Source: Puccinia triticina (Eukaryota > Basidiomycota > Pucciniomycetes > Pucciniales > Pucciniaceae). Taken from it: DNA of 64,000 bases. Shown here in pieces: positions 10,093 to 22,831 of the stretch; the stretch's first letter is position 1; every line of letters starts with the position of its first letter. The notes below the pieces were generated by a model. That model made no database searches. It was not told the origin of the DNA and was given only the letters and a program-made list of their open reading frames with translations. Location: NCBI RefSeq assembly GCF_026914185.1, contig NC_070562.1, forward strand, positions 1,488,001 through 1,552,000, read 5' to 3'. Both the position numbers and the translations under genes were made by a program.

Positions 10093-12020
10093 GGCGGCGG
10101 GCGGTGGGCGGTTTGGGTGGTTCGGATTGGGAAGAAGCGGGTGAAACACGCCACACCCACACTCCAAAAAGGGCTTCTCCACACAGAGTGGAGTTCCTCC
10201 AGGGGGCTGATGAAACAAATCCAGATGGAAGCTCAAAGCACTCATCCACTTTGTCCCTGCATCTAAACTTAACATGCTAGATAAATAACCCAAGGAGCAT
10301 AAACACAGGCCTGCTGTGGGCCAATGAATCCCCCCATTCAGAATCAGGTGTGTGTCTACTTTTAGGCCCCAGTTATATTTCATTTATCATGTGCAACCCC
10401 CGGGGGCTCAAAAAATTTGGATTGCGCATGACAAATTGAGCCCATTTATCACTTATCATGGCACTGATCTCATCAATACTGCCACAAATTGATTGGTTGC
10501 CTCACATATCATTTTTTAAATAAATATGCATCTAGCAACTTGAAATTCAATTTGATCTGGGGTTTTCAAACCAATTCTTGTCAGGGATCCTTAGTGGTGT
10601 AGATATCTCTCTATATACAAATGTGGCAGCACTGGGATCAGAGTTCAGTCAAACTCCTGGAAGTAATCTAGGAGACCCCTGGAATATCCCTCTCACAGAC
10701 CTGCTGGGCTCAAAAATCAGCTGATGGCCAGGCTGTTGATCATTTTTGCCCAGGGTGCTGTGTGCTGATGGAGAATGCTCAGCTACTGACAGGTGATTAA
10801 ATGAGACAAAAACAGGACAATACAGGAGAAAACCAAAACAACACACAACAGGAATCAACCAATATAAAGACTAAGAACGGATCCGTTGGAGCAGAGCAAA
10901 GTCGGAGTGGGGAAACACACTGAAATCTGGATTATCATTGGTCTGCCATGCTTGAGAGTTGTGCATCTTGAATAGGGTGATCTTCAGACGGAGGCGGAGC
11001 TGAAATTTGAAGTCTTGCAGATGAGTGCAAATGGCCGTACACCACAGCGGCCCCTGCATTCCAGTTTCTGCACTGTCTCAGTCTGGAATAGCAGACGACT
11101 GACAATCGACTCGTGTCTCCCATTGCCACTCGTGCTTGCTTGTGTCTTGCATGTCTCCAAACCCTCAATTTATATAGGTGTCTCAACGTATTCCCAGGTG
11201 TGCTGCCCAAACCGTATTCCCGGCCGCTTAGAGGGCGTCGTTGTGGCATCACAGTACATCTCGGTGTTGAGTTCTCCTCTGGCATGACATTGATGAGGCA
11301 GTAAATCATGATGTGATACGCCATGGAGCAGGTCCCAAACCGTCGCAAGGGTGACGTGGACCTCGTCGGCCACCGGAGACGGCTGTTACTTCCATAAGGT
11401 GTATGAGCACACTGGCAGACTTGTTTGCCCTTATGTATGTAAATATCATAAGGAATCAAACTGACAAACAGATGAGTACAGTGACTACACGCTCCTCGTC
11501 AAGACAGTGGCAGTGCGCGATGCCGCATTGAATAATGCATCAAGTTAGGTATTTACGGTTTTACCCTACTCACAAAACATGAGTTTGGTGCGGCTTGTCA
11601 GGCCTTCCAGAATTCCTGTATAGGGCATCATTTGCAACGTTTCCCAGCGAGGACAACATTTGTGGTCTTCGAAGTCACGGCCCTTGAGGAGCATTCAGTA
11701 TGGATACTCCGGTGCGGTTCCATCCGGCCGCCGAGGCATGGGTTTTAGTACAAGATTTCCAACAGTGCACAGCGGAGATGCACTCAAAAGCTTGATCGAG
11801 GCTTTCACGTTTGAAATGTGCACTGTTGGAGAGCATAAAATGACTGGTTGACCCTAGAATTTGCTAATCCAGGCGCCTCTGTAATTCCACTTCGAGACAT
11901 TCCAATCCCATCATTCTCATTCTACCTAACAGCAGTCGCAGTTGATATTTTTTCCCTGAAAAACTCATTTCTTTCTATAGTCAAGAGTATACGTACCTAT
12001 CACTTGATCAATCTCAGCAC

Positions 12021-14529
12021 ATGAGTGCTAGATTCTGCCTGCCAATGCAGGCTTTACGCATTTTCCTCTTACAAGTTTTCCTACTGGGATTGACGGGAAC
12101 AAGTGTCTGCTTGTTCACACCTGAAAGTATTATGCAATCAAACCAAAATAAGGTGTGGGTGTATCGTGAAAAGGGAAGAAAGTGTACGTGAAACATTGTT
12201 GCCTAGTCAGATGACTAGTATTAATTGATACCCAATTATATGTTTTTAAGTGGCCAGCAAGATGTTAGGAATGCACAAGGAAACTCCCAGCTATCAAGAG
12301 ATTGGTCAAAGTAAGTTTTTTTTTTTCTTCAGAAATTCCATCCATATTTGAAATTTTCAACTGAATCCACTAAACCTTCAGAGATAACTGGCCAGCGCTC
12401 CAAGATATTCAAACCCACTGTGAATAAAAAAGAATTCATGCCATTGGCATCAGGTCAGAATCAGAACAATTCTCCCACGCTGATTTATAAGAAAGGCTTA
12501 CTGATAAGTTTTTGTGGTCATGAAATTTTGCAAATCAAACATTAATAAACAGGTAAGTCATGGTTAGATTTAGGCAATTAATCTGGTTTTTGTGATATAA
12601 AGTGAATCTGAAGATGGGTTTTTGTTCTCCTTTTGATTTGAAATTTAGATGATCAAGATACTCTTGATAAGTTAATTGATGACCATTTGTATTCAATACA
12701 ACTTCTGGTTGGGAGTTCATCTATTGAAGCAAATCAAAAACAAAAGCTTCAAGAAATCATCACTGGAATATCCACCAACATGGAACTTTTTACCTCAAGA
12801 CACTCTGCACAGAGAGAAATATCCCAGGTTGAACGTGATGAAGCAGCATTCAACCTGATTCAACAATTAGACAAAGCATGGAATTTATTGGCAAGCCTAC
12901 CAGGAGAGGGATCTCAAATAAAGAAATATTTAACTCTGATCTTCTATTTAAATGATTCCATGGTGGAGTTTCTGATTGCTGCAGAAAAGATTAATCTGAT
13001 TGGTGAAGATGCTTTGTCCAAAATATTGAACAAAGACATTGGGGTAGAAATGATATGCAACTACATCTGGGGAAAGTTCCCAAGGAATGACTTCTATTCA
13101 GTTGTTTTAAAGGGTGACTTGAAGTCCAGCCTGGAGGAAAGCCCTTTTACTGAAGAGCTGCGTGGTCTCTTGAAATGTAAGTCATTGGTTGGGATCTCTT
13201 CCTATTATATGAAAAGAGACTCAACCTAAACAATATTTTTCATTTTCTCACTCAGATTTGACAATGCCAACAACAGCTTCCCCTAGTGATGGTATCTCAA
13301 GTTGGCCCAAGTTGGTGCGCTTGCATCTAGCAATCCAAATCAAATCATATCGAATTGTTGCTAAGAAAAATTACCAAAGCATAGACCAAAATAGATTGAC
13401 AGGGCTATTCTTTAAGATTACATCAAATGAAAGAATAAGAAAGAGGAACATAAAGTCAGATGGATTCCTGGACCTTCTTTGGAGGTGTTCTTTATTGAAT
13501 GTTGATTATCAATCAAGGGATAAGGATACATATTTAATATTTCTCCATCAAATGGCTCAATTCATGGTGAAATATCACATAAATGCAGAGGAGAATATGG
13601 GCATACTCAAAGAAAACCCTGTGTTATATGCAAGAATCAAGTCGCTTGATAGGGCAATCATGAACCGTAGTGATGCAACAAAATCAATGTATGCAAAGTA
13701 TGGTGAAACATTGCAGGTTTCAGCTTTGGGGAAAAATCAAGACCACAACAAGTACTTTGAGGATCCACAGGCTAATGAATATGTTGAGCCAAAATTACAA
13801 TATGAAAGTGATGAAGAGGAAGATGAAGATGAAGATGAAGAGGAGGAAAATGGGATGCTTATTTATTTGACAAACATCAAGAAAACAAGTGATGGATCTC
13901 TATTTCCTCCCCCTCAAGGTGGATATGATACACAAGATGAAACTCAAGATTACACATCAGGAGCTGGATATGCATCCAAAGATGATGCCATAAAAGCTTT
14001 GGTCAAATCTTGGGAGGAAGAAAAAGAGGGACTTCTGCATGGAAACAGATCAGTCCAGTTTAATGGAACACACAGCAAAAAGATGGCAGATTACATTATT
14101 GAACTCAATGAGAGAAGTGAATTTATGTACATTCTGAATGGACTTTTGAAGTTTGAAAGTGACTATACCGTGGCAAGGAGACGAAAAATCATTGATGGTA
14201 TAGAGTATGCCCCTTTTCATGGAAATGAAGCTGAATTTGAAAAAGAACATGGCCGTCAAGTAGCAAAATTTGAAAAAAATCATGGCCGTCAAGTAGCAGA
14301 TTATATCTACCCAAACCACAAGCCTGGTGAATTCCTCTATAGTTTGAGTAAAATTTACACACAAAGAAAAGATCCAAGCTCAGGAAAGATGAAAAATTTC
14401 ATACATTTTGCCAGTGATGATAACTACAGCAAATACATGGAGTACATGAACCTCACACCCCGATATAAATATAATGAAATTGTGAAATTCCTTGAATATA
14501 GATTGAAGACCAGTATTCCTAAACAGTAA
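12021..14529 (+). pseudogene. Secreted acidic protein family, copy A' (duplicate of copy A)
   Basis: Identical to 2924-5432 shifted by 9,097 bases. It has the same signal peptide, exon borders, exon-3 lesion, acidic run and doubled HGRQVA unit. It is the recent product of the tandem duplication. Both copies keep the full upstream flank, so both could be transcribed equally. No difference between the two was found. Confidence 0.6.
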
Positions 14530-15388
14530 TGATTAATGCTGATCCATGCTAATACCCAGTGTTTAATAAAGGTTTAGAATGGCTTGAGTGTTTTTCCTTT
14601 CTGTTTCACATTGGAATATGGTATCCTCCAAGTGATAAACTCAGGTTTATAGCTATCAGGCTTTTCTAGGGTTTCCCTTCATTTGATTGTCTGTTTCCTT
14701 GGCTTGAACCTTCTATATGTTTCTGTGTTGAAATTTCATTCAAGTTTTGGGTCAATATTTCTGTTTTGGTTTGATTTCACTACTCTCTTGGTTGGGTTTG
14801 TTTTTCATTGTCAAAAATAACTCCAAAGGTCAGCTTATCTGCACCCAATCCCATGATCATAGGCTGTTTCCTTGGCGTGGTCTCACACACTAGATTGGAT
14901 GTCTTCTTTACATCTCTGTGTTCAAACGTCTTTCAAGTCTTGGGTCAATCTTTCTGTTTTGGTTTGATTTCACTACTCTCTTGGTCAGGTTTGTTTTTTG
15001 TTGTCAAAAATCCCTCCAAAGCTCAGCTTATCTGCACGCAATCCCATGATTGTAGGCTGTTTCCTTGGCGTGGTCTCACACGGTAGATTGGTTGTCTTTC
15101 AAAAAAATTGTGTTATTAGTTTTTCTGGTCTAGGTGTCATTTTGGATCTCTCTTTTTATTAGTTTTCTTCCATTGTCAGGATCTTAGTCTTATACACACA
15201 CAGTCTCAGTTAAATCACAGCCTCGTCATAACACTCAGAGTGCCGCCCACCGGGCTCCATTTCCTCTGCTTCTGATCCCTGATTGGTCTGGTAACCCAAG
15301 AGGGGAGTGGTATTAGAAGGAGGCGGTGCAAAGTATATGGTTTCATCCGCTCATCGTACTGCGCAGGGCTTATGATCGCTTGCGTGGG

Positions 15389-15680
15389 CTAGCATTTGAG
15401 GGAGGATCCCTGTCTCCGTCTATCAACTGAGATCTCCCAACAATCGGCAGACCCGTTTCCCATCTCTGGTGAACAAGAAGAACAAGGTGCCGCTGGGACG
15501 CTGAGGATATCGACGACGAGAAAGAAAGCGGAGCCAAGGCCCGGACATATGGACGCAGGAAGCAGTGCAATAGAGAGATGGCCAGGACCGAGATGGGCGC
15601 CATTGATGCGGATGCGCACCTGTGCCAGGACGTCCTCCGGGCCTCTCGCGCGGCTAGCGTCAAGAGGATCGGGGATAAAC
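15389..15680 (-). pseudogene. GH36 gene 3' fragment, unit A'
   Basis: Exact duplicate of the fragment at 6292-6583, produced by the recent tandem duplication. Ends with the same TAG and lacks all catalytic exons. Confidence 0.75.
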
Positions 15681-15691
15681 CAGGGGAGAAG

Positions 15692-16375
15692 CCTGACTTA
15701 TCACAAGTTCCTCGCTTCAGAGGGCCCTGGTACAGCCTGGGCTGGCGCAAAGCGCCCTCCCGCAAAGCGCGACCTCCGAGGGAGGGACTTGCAGGTAAAG
15801 CCAAGAATTTGGCTTGAGAGCTTTCAGTGTTTTGGTGGGAGTTTTTTCCCGCTCCCCTTTCAGGGGTCTTCTCCTTGTGTATTCCTATCGCCTGTGGTGC
15901 CAGATTAAAGGCCTGATTTTTCTCTTTCTTTTGGTGTCAATCACCACTTTTTCCCCCTTCACAAACTCCTTCCATCCCCCTTTGAAGTTTGTGATTTTTT
16001 TGTGTTTGGCCAGAAGTGTGTATGCAAATTCCGAGAAGATCCATTTGGACTCAATTTAAATACAGAACTCCATCATCCATCCACCTTGACTGCTGAGCAA
16101 GGGCAACACTCTCCTTCAAGTGTAGATATCACAAAAGTGACACTACATTGAAGCTGAGATGCTCAGCTATTCCATGTACTTCAGCTCGCTGACTCACAAT
16201 GAGTGCGTGCTGTGTAATGTAACTTTGATTCAAAAAGTTGGCCAAAAGCCACAAATTTCCTGAAACTCTCACACGGAAAAAAGCTGATAACTCATAAGCC
16301 TCCCATTGGGAATGGGAGATGCTTCGCATCGGGGTGCTCCGCACCCCCAGTCCCGGGAGGCTTAGTTAAGTCAGG
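15692..16375. mobile_element. 684-bp non-autonomous insertion, duplicate
   Basis: Same element as 6595-7278, carried along by the 9,097-bp duplication. Identical ends and flanks. Confidence 0.65.
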
Positions 16376-16515
16376 AAGAAGCCAGCTGGCCCCGATGAAG
16401 GTAGCGACAAGAGCAAGCTGGCATAGACTTGTTTGCCATTATGTATCATGAAATATCAAACTGAAAAACAGATGAGAGCATCTGTATAGATCTGTATCAT
16501 TTATCTATCTATGTA

Positions 16516-16842
16516 CAGCAATGTCAGAAAAGCTTGCCAAATTTTGTGGCTGAAATGACTTCTGCATTTCAGCCACAGGCCTGTACAGCTTCACTGTACA
16601 GGCAGACGAAACCCGTTCGGGCAGCTGATTTCACTTGACATGGGTGCCGGGCCAGGCGAGGGGCGAGGGAGGCAGGGGCGGCGAAGGGCCGGATCGAAGT
16701 AAAATCGCTCCAGGAATCCAATGGTGGGGCCCTCAAGGCCCCAAAGTGGAAAACAAAGAAACTGGGGTTTTTCTTCTGATGGCATTCCTGACGTACAGGA
16801 GCCATACAGGCTTTGAGGCTGAAGCGTCAAGACATGTCGCAG
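16516..16842. mobile_element. Tc1/mariner-type MITE, duplicate
   Basis: Identical to 7419-7745, in the right copy of the tandem duplication. Confidence 0.65.
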
Positions 16843-16916
16843 TACACGATGTCGGATCAAAAAATGGAGGAAGATAGTATTTACCTTCCTGAAAAAACAT
16901 GAGTTTGGTGCGGTTT

Positions 16917-17392
16917 GGCGGTTTTTCTCTTGTTGCCGTTACTGTTAACCGTCACGGAAGTGTGTTACAATATCACACACCCAGGATTTCCAATCATTGA
17001 CATCCGTTACGATATCTGCCCGCACGCAGGGGCAGATATCGGACCATATAAGATCCAGAGGGAGCCATTTGCCCCTCTTTATCCCGTTAACTGGTGGTTA
17101 ACGCGTTACGCTACTAGTAATGCCAGTAACGTGTTGTGACCGAGATGACTGAAGATCCATTGCTCCTCCCTACCCGCCTCTTGTACTCTCTATACTCCAA
17201 ATGTGGAGTTTGCCCACCCCACATCACTACACTTAACGCACCAAAAAAATCAGTCCCGTTACAATACGGGCCTGGGGTTAAAACTGGTTGTTACTAGTGC
17301 GCTAACAGAGCGCAGTAACGGCAAGCGTTGCGCTACACAGATAATGGCGGTTATTGTAGCGTATCGTAACTACCCACCGCTGTTGGCAACAC
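16917..17392. mobile_element. hAT-related non-autonomous insertion in the 5' flank of copy D
   Basis: The corresponding stretch in other units is short and lacks this DNA. The right end (TATCGTAACTACCCA ... TGTTG) matches the right terminal repeat of the hAT element ending at 35789, and the interior is rich in GTTAC/GTAAC words like that element's subterminal DNA. The left end is not well defined and some target DNA seems to be lost. Confidence 0.5.
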
Positions 17393-17760
17393 TTCCCAGC
17401 GAAGGCAACATTTGTGGTCTACAAAGTCACGGCCCTTGGGGAGAATTCAGTATGGACACTCCGGTGCGGTTCCGTTGGGCCGTTGTGGCAAGTACAAGAC
17501 TTACAACAGTGCACAGTGGACACATCACTCAACAGCTTCATCAAGGCTCTCAGGTTTGAAGTGTGCACTGTTGGAGAGCATGAAATGACTGGTTGACCCT
17601 CAAAATCCCTAATTCAGGCGCCTCTGTTATTACCTCAAGACATTCCAATCCCATCATTCTGATTCTACCTAACAGTTGCATTTGGTATTTTTTCTCTGAA
17701 AAACTCATTTGTTTCTATAGTCAGAAGTATATGTACCTGTCACTTGATCAATATCAGCAC

Positions 17761-18270
17761 ATGAGTGCTAGATTCTTCCTGCCAATGCAGGCTTTACACA
17801 TTTTCCTCTTACAAGTTTTCCTACTGGGATTGACGGGAACAAGTGTCTGCTTGTTCACACCTGAAAGTATTATGCAATCAAACCAAAATAAGGTGTGGGT
17901 GTATTGTGAAAAGGGAAGAAAGTGTATGTGAAACATTGTTGCCTAGTCAGATGACTAGTATTAATTAATACCCAATTATATGTTTTTAAGTGGCCACCAA
18001 GATGTCAGGAATGCACAAGGAAACTCCCAGCTATCAAGAGATTGGTCAAAGTAAGTTTTTTTTTTCTTCAGAAATTCCATCCATATTTGAAATTTTCAAC
18101 TGAATCCACTAAACCTTCAGAGATAACTGGCCAGCGCTCCAAGATATTCAAACCCACTGTGAATAAAAAAAAAAAAACCATGCCATCAGGTCAGAATTGG
18201 AACAATTCTCCCACACTGATTTATCAGACAGGCTTACTGATAAATTTTTGTGGCCATTAATTTTTGCAAA
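17761..18270 (+). pseudogene. Secreted acidic protein family, copy D (5' half only)
   Basis: The ATG at 17761 opens the family signal peptide (MSARFFLPMQALHIFLLQVF). Exon 2 and the start of exon 3 follow with the same intron borders as the other copies. Homology stops near 18270, where an A-rich stretch and then the large Tc1-type element begin; exons 4 and 5 are missing. The only orphan 3' half in the window is at 46368-47128 in the same orientation. The two are probably the remains of one unit split by transposons, with about 1.2 kb lost. Confidence 0.75.
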
Positions 18271-18469
18271 TCCAAGTATAATAAAGCCTCACATTCAGAG
18301 AAAAAAAATTCAAGGGTTTTCCCTACAAAATAACAAAAACTACAAAAATATTTCAAGGGTTTCCCCTTTATCAAAACACGCAACCAGCAAACCACAACCA
18401 ACAAAAAAAAAAAAAAAAAAAAAAACCCGTCCCCCACCCCCGTGCCACCTAACGCAGCAAGCTGACGTA
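18271..18469. other. A-rich spacer before Tc1-type element
   Basis: Short low-complexity stretch with a run of 25 A near 18400. Nothing else recognised. Confidence 0.4.
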
Positions 18470-19015
18470 CAGCAATACCAAAAAAGCTTGCGGGTGGGCG
18501 AGGCTGAAAATCCAACAGACAAAATTTTTTGCTTCAGCCCCACCCCCTGTATTCTTCCAATTCTTCTCATCTTCCAGCCTCTTCGCCCTTGACCATATCC
18601 CATATCCCCTCCAACCTCCGCCATTGGAAATGCCCCCCGACCGAATCCCCCCCCGCCGGACCCAACCACTGCCCAGCTGCCCCCCACTGCCCAGCCGCCC
18701 CCAGCCGCCTGCCAGGAATAAATCCAGCAACCACCCAAAAAAAGTTTCTCGCCGGTAAGCCGCCACCCTTTTCCCCCTTTTTTGCCCCCATCACCCGCCG
18801 GATCAACCACTGATGTCTGCCCTGCAATTGCACAGGCCAGACATGCCAGCCACCACCCAGGAGCCCATCCAGCACCTGGCCAAAACAAAATATACGTTGG
18901 TGGGCCGCCCCCTTTTTTCCTTTTTTTTGCATCAATGGCCCGCCGGATCAACCACTGACGAGTTGTTGTCGCCTCCCACCTTGTGCCCAGCTCCCATTAT
19001 CCGCGGTCCTTTTGA
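18470..19015 (+). repeat. Left terminal inverted repeat, about 500 bp
   Basis: Aligns to the reverse complement of 26895-27384 over nearly its whole length: near-perfect for the first 200 bases, then with indels in C-rich stretches. The transposase ATG follows within 20 bases, so the repeat probably contains its promoter. Confidence 0.8.
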
Positions 19016-19031
19016 TTAGGTTAGCGGTACA

Positions 19032-20169
19032 ATGGTGTTTGTGAAATATCCGCGGGAGGTCAAAGCCATCGTGGTTAAGCTCAGCCTGCGAGGGAAGTCC
19101 CTCGCAGAGATCAACAACCTGATCAACTACAACATATCAGCCGGCTCACTCACCCGCTGGAACAACCTATACCGCTGAACCAGAGATGTCGTGAGGGATC
19201 CCGCCCTATATGACCAGCGTGGCCGCCCATTGGCCTTCACCCGTGAAGAGGCGGAGTTTGTCTTGGCCGCGCTTGAAGCCAAACCAACCTTCTATCTGGA
19301 AGAAATCCAGAATCATATTCAAGCAATGACAGGAACTAGACATCCAATCTCCACCATCCGAGATGAGTTGACGGCCCGCCTGCTCTTGACAAAGAAGAAG
19401 GCCCGAACAGTAGATCCCAACCAAGACGACGCGTCTCGGATGGCATATACCGACAGGATTGGCGGGTTTCCTGTCGAGTATCTCGTCTTCATGGGTAAGT
19501 TCGTTCCCTTTATTGCGCTGTTCTTTCTTTGATTGCACGGGTGGCTGATATGAACCTTGGAACAGATGAGGCTGGTGTGTCACTGGGGTCCCACTCCCGA
19601 GACACTGCTTGGGCACTTCGGGGCCGGCGCACAAAATGGATCCCAAAGGCTGTTCGCGCGAATCGGGTCACGGTCATGCCCGCCATATCGTTGGACGGCT
19701 TGATGGGCTGCATAGCCCAAGTGGGTTCAATGTCCCGCTTGGACACAGAGTATTTCATACAGGACGTGTTGGTAAGTTTATCACCCCCCTCACGCTCCTT
19801 TCCTGGCGAGGGTTGCTCACACTGGGCGTCTGATGTCCTCATTTCCCCCAGCTCCCCGAGATGAATCCGTTCCCAGGTTGCAACTCAATTCTTGTGCTGG
19901 ACAACGCACGCATTCATCACGGCGGGCGGGTTCCACAGATTTGCGCGGCGGCGGGAGTTTTGCTCCAGTACCTCCCAACCTACTCGCCGGATTTCAACCC
20001 AATAGAGAAGGTGTTCTCCGCGCTCAAGTCACAGCTCAAACGCGCGCAGATTCTGACCGGTACTCGGGCGGACACAGAGCTGGTCAAGGCTTTCCTGCCC
20101 ACAGTAGTCACGCCGGCCTTGATGAGGGGCCTCTACCGGGGGAGCGGCTATTCTGAGGGCCAACATTGA
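19032..20169 (+). pseudogene. Tc1/IS630-type DDE transposase, three exons, one premature stop
   Basis: Cut-and-paste transposase. Exons are 19032-19494, 19566-19771 and 19852-20169; phases match and give 328 codons. The N-terminal part looks like a helix-turn-helix (AIVVKLSLRGKSLAEIN). The catalytic triad is FMDEAG, LVLDNARIHH and SPDFNPIE; the second Asp and the Glu are separated by 34 residues (DD34E). A TGA at 19176-19178 (codon 49) interrupts the DNA-binding region where a Trp codon would be expected. The remainder is open, so inactivation looks recent. An alternative is translation from a downstream start, which would lose part of the DNA-binding domain. Confidence 0.85.
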
Positions 20170-21053
20170 TGGCACTAATTTTGTTTTTACTATCATTCTG
20201 GTGTATGTATCTGATGGGGTTCTTATCCCTTCAGATAGGGATAAGAATTCCGGTGTTTTCTTTTGGTTCTGAGATGTTGGTTGTTTTTCTATTTTTCTGT
20301 CCTGCTTATGAGACTGCTTTGCAACACAAAGTAATGAGAGGCTCTTAAACCCAATTAACAAGAGGGCTTAAGAGCAAGGGAAAAATATGATCCAAGACCA
20401 AGTTTTGCTCCCCCCCAAGGGGACGGCCACCTCCTGCAAAAAAAAGTGTGCTCAAGTGCCCACTTTTTTGCTGAAGTGCCCGGTTTGCGGCCCTTGGCCA
20501 GGCATGGACCAGGAATTGCTAAGTTCCTGGTTTGCGGCCCTTGCCCAGGCAGGAACCAGGAACCGCTAAGTTCCCGGTTCGCGGCCCTTGCCCAGGCAGG
20601 AACCAGAATTCACCAATTTCCTGGTTCGCAGCCCTTGCCCAGGCAGGAACCAGGAATCACGAAGTGCCCGGTTCGCGGCCCTTGCCCCGGCAGGAACCAG
20701 AATTCACCAAGTTCCTGGTTCGCAGCCCTTGCCCAGGCAGGAACCAGGAATCACTAAGTTCCTGGTTTGCGGCCCTTGCCCAGGGGGGGGGGGGGGGACC
20801 AAATGACTCAAGTCGGGTGGAATTCCACCCGGATTCCTCACACCCATTCTGTCTGCCCCGCGGGTGGTGTTGGACATAAAAGGGGGGGGAGGGCATCTCT
20901 CTCATTTGTGTTCAAAAGGGGGTTCCTCATTGCGGTCGCGGCTCTGAAAGGCCGCGAGGGAAAGCAAAAACCACAGAGAACATTGATAACAACATAGAGA
21001 AATAACTTACCATGGGTCTAGTACCCGATTTAGTGAGGCCCGAGTAGCCCAAG
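20170..21053. other. Region between the two convergent transposon genes
   Basis: No gene. It contains the 47-bp minisatellite, a run of 14 G at about 20785-20798 and other G-rich tracts. Confidence 0.6.
20474..20790 (+). repeat. 47-bp minisatellite, about 6.7 copies
   Basis: Units start near 20474, 20521, 20568, 20615, 20662, 20709 and 20756. The core is GTTYGCRGCCCTTGCCC followed by AGGCAGGAACCAG. Units alternate between two variants (ending AATTCACC or GGAATCAC), which suggests a higher-order dimer. The array ends in a G run. Confidence 0.9.
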
Positions 21054-21144
21054 TCAGATCTCCTGAGATGGTTCGGCTTGGGCCTGCATAATGCAACTAA
21101 GGGATGGCTCAGACTCTGAGTTTGGGGAGCCGGGAGGAGGGGCT

Positions 21145-21290
21145 CCTGTTGCGGAGGGGGGGGGGGGCGATTGTGGCGTGGGTCGGGCCTTGAGGGGCGG
21201 CTCTGGTTGTGGAGGGGGGGGGGGTGCCGTCGTGGCGTCGGTTGGGCCTTGAGGAGCGGCTCCGGTCGCGGAGGGGGGGGGGGCCGTCGG
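21145..21290 (-). repeat. G-run repeats encoding Pro tracts
   Basis: Three imperfect repeats of about 63-66 bp, each with a run of 10 or more G (+ strand) followed by GTCG or GATTGTGG and GGGCCTTGAGG. On the coding (-) strand they give APPPP tracts followed by SATGA or PTDAT. Able to form G-quadruplexes. Confidence 0.75.
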
Positions 21291-22059
21291 GGTGTGGCTC
21301 ATGGCTTGCGGGGCGCCTATGGTTTCAGCTTGCAGGGCGCCTATCTTGGGCAAGACCAGCCGGTCCCGCGTTTCCTCGGGCGCCACAGGAGGGATATACT
21401 CGGCCGGGGTGGGTGAGATTGCATGCGTTGGAATTAACCAGCGCGCTCCTTTCATGAGCTGGGATGCCACGGCGGTTGGGAAGTTGAGTTGCCTGAGCTG
21501 CGTGTCGCTGGTGTCCAAGAAAAAATCCCACCTCCCAATGTGGGCCAGTTTGATCAAGCCGCATGGGAGGGGATCATCCGGCTCGAAATTGCAGAGGTCT
21601 AGGAACTGGCTCATTGTTAATCGCCAGCCAGCCTTGTTCAGTTGGAGTTGCAAGGTTGGGGATGAATTGCTAATCCAAGAGCTCAAGCTGAGCGTGTCGG
21701 ATTTAGGTGTTGGCACCTTTTGGGTACGAGGAAACATGGGAGGTGACCTGGGTCGTGCCAACTCAAGCCGGCTGATCGTGTGGGCAATGCCATCTGCTCG
21801 GCCTCGAGGAACTTTTTGAGCCAGGGAGCGATGAACACCAGCATCTTGGCCTTCTGGCGGGGACATGAGCTCAATAGAGCTCGTAGGACTGGGGGCCCTG
21901 GTCGCAGGGCTGACAAATTCGACTTCTTGGTCCGAGGCCAATGACTCTAGCTTGTCTGCTTCAGGGACCAGTGCGGCCTCCCGCGCAGGAGCTGCGTCGC
22001 GCACGGCCAGGGTAGGGGTTGTTGGATGGGTTGCTGCGGCCGATGCTTGGCCACCCGCA

Positions 22060-22402
22060 TGTAAGGGTCACGTGGAGCCTCACTGGAGATGGCTCGAAAA
22101 GGGGGGCACAGGGGGACGAGGCGCTACGCCTTCGCGATTCTAGGTCCAAACGGTCTCTAATTTCCTTTCAAGGGGCTAACCGGGAGAGAGGAAGAACTCT
22201 CCCGTTAGTCTAAATACAAGACAAGAGTGGAGGCAGACAAAAGAGAATGAGAATCGAAATCGGGCTTACCTAGCCGGGAGAGAGGAAGAACTCTCTGCCG
22301 GACTAGGGAAGCGAGTGGCTCAGGCTAAGTGTTTGGTGCGTGGGGGGTTACGTAATCCCGTGACCCTTCGTGTGGAGCCCCGTTGTCAAGGGGGGCTTCA
22401 CA
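22060..22402 (-). repeat. 3' LTR of the gag-only element
   Basis: 343 bp, nearly identical to 24892-25234 (differences such as GAGCC/GACCC, AACCGGG/AGCTGGG and CAAGG/CGAGG). TG...CA ends. The few differences indicate a young insertion. Confidence 0.9.
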
Positions 22403-22831
22403 GTCTCCCCTCCTATATGAAGAGGAAGAATGAGGATAACATTGTGGGCCGAGTTGGGATGAGCGAAGGAAGGGGGGAAACCGGTAGAAATGAGCTTGAG
22501 GAAACGGAATCTTGTGAGAAGGAAAACAGGGGCAAAAGGAACGATGACAGAAAAATTGGGGGAACGCGGTCCGGCCATGAGAGTCGTGGCAATGAGTCGT
22601 TGGCCTCTTGAACAGAAGTCTGCAAGACTGATCTTGTTTGGGTTGTGTCGCCTGCGTCTCTCTCACTTCTTGTCGTTTTGAGACAACCGAGAACTGGGGG
22701 GTGGGAGTGGGAAAAATCGGGCATATCAAGAAGCCAGGAACGGACAAGTGAAGGGGAAGGTGAATGGTTTCAGGGGTCTTGGTTTGCAACGGAGCCACCG
22801 GTGATGTCGGTCAAAAAATCTTCAGTTGTGA

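Larger units (their letters stand above)
9098..16867. repeat. Recent direct duplication, right copy
   Basis: Second copy of 1-7770. Beyond 16867 the sequence continues into DNA that also follows the same motif in the older paralogous unit near 48250. The right end is therefore the ancestral continuation, and 7770|7771 is the new junction. Confidence 0.95.

Noticed and set aside
18395..18425. Poly(A) run as the tail of a retroposed gene copy
   Set aside because: Copy D keeps its introns and its homology ends about 130 bases earlier, so it was not retroposed.
20446..20879. Repeated PLPRQEPG/PCPGRNQ open frames
   Set aside because: Translations of the 47-bp minisatellite; no start context or unique sequence.
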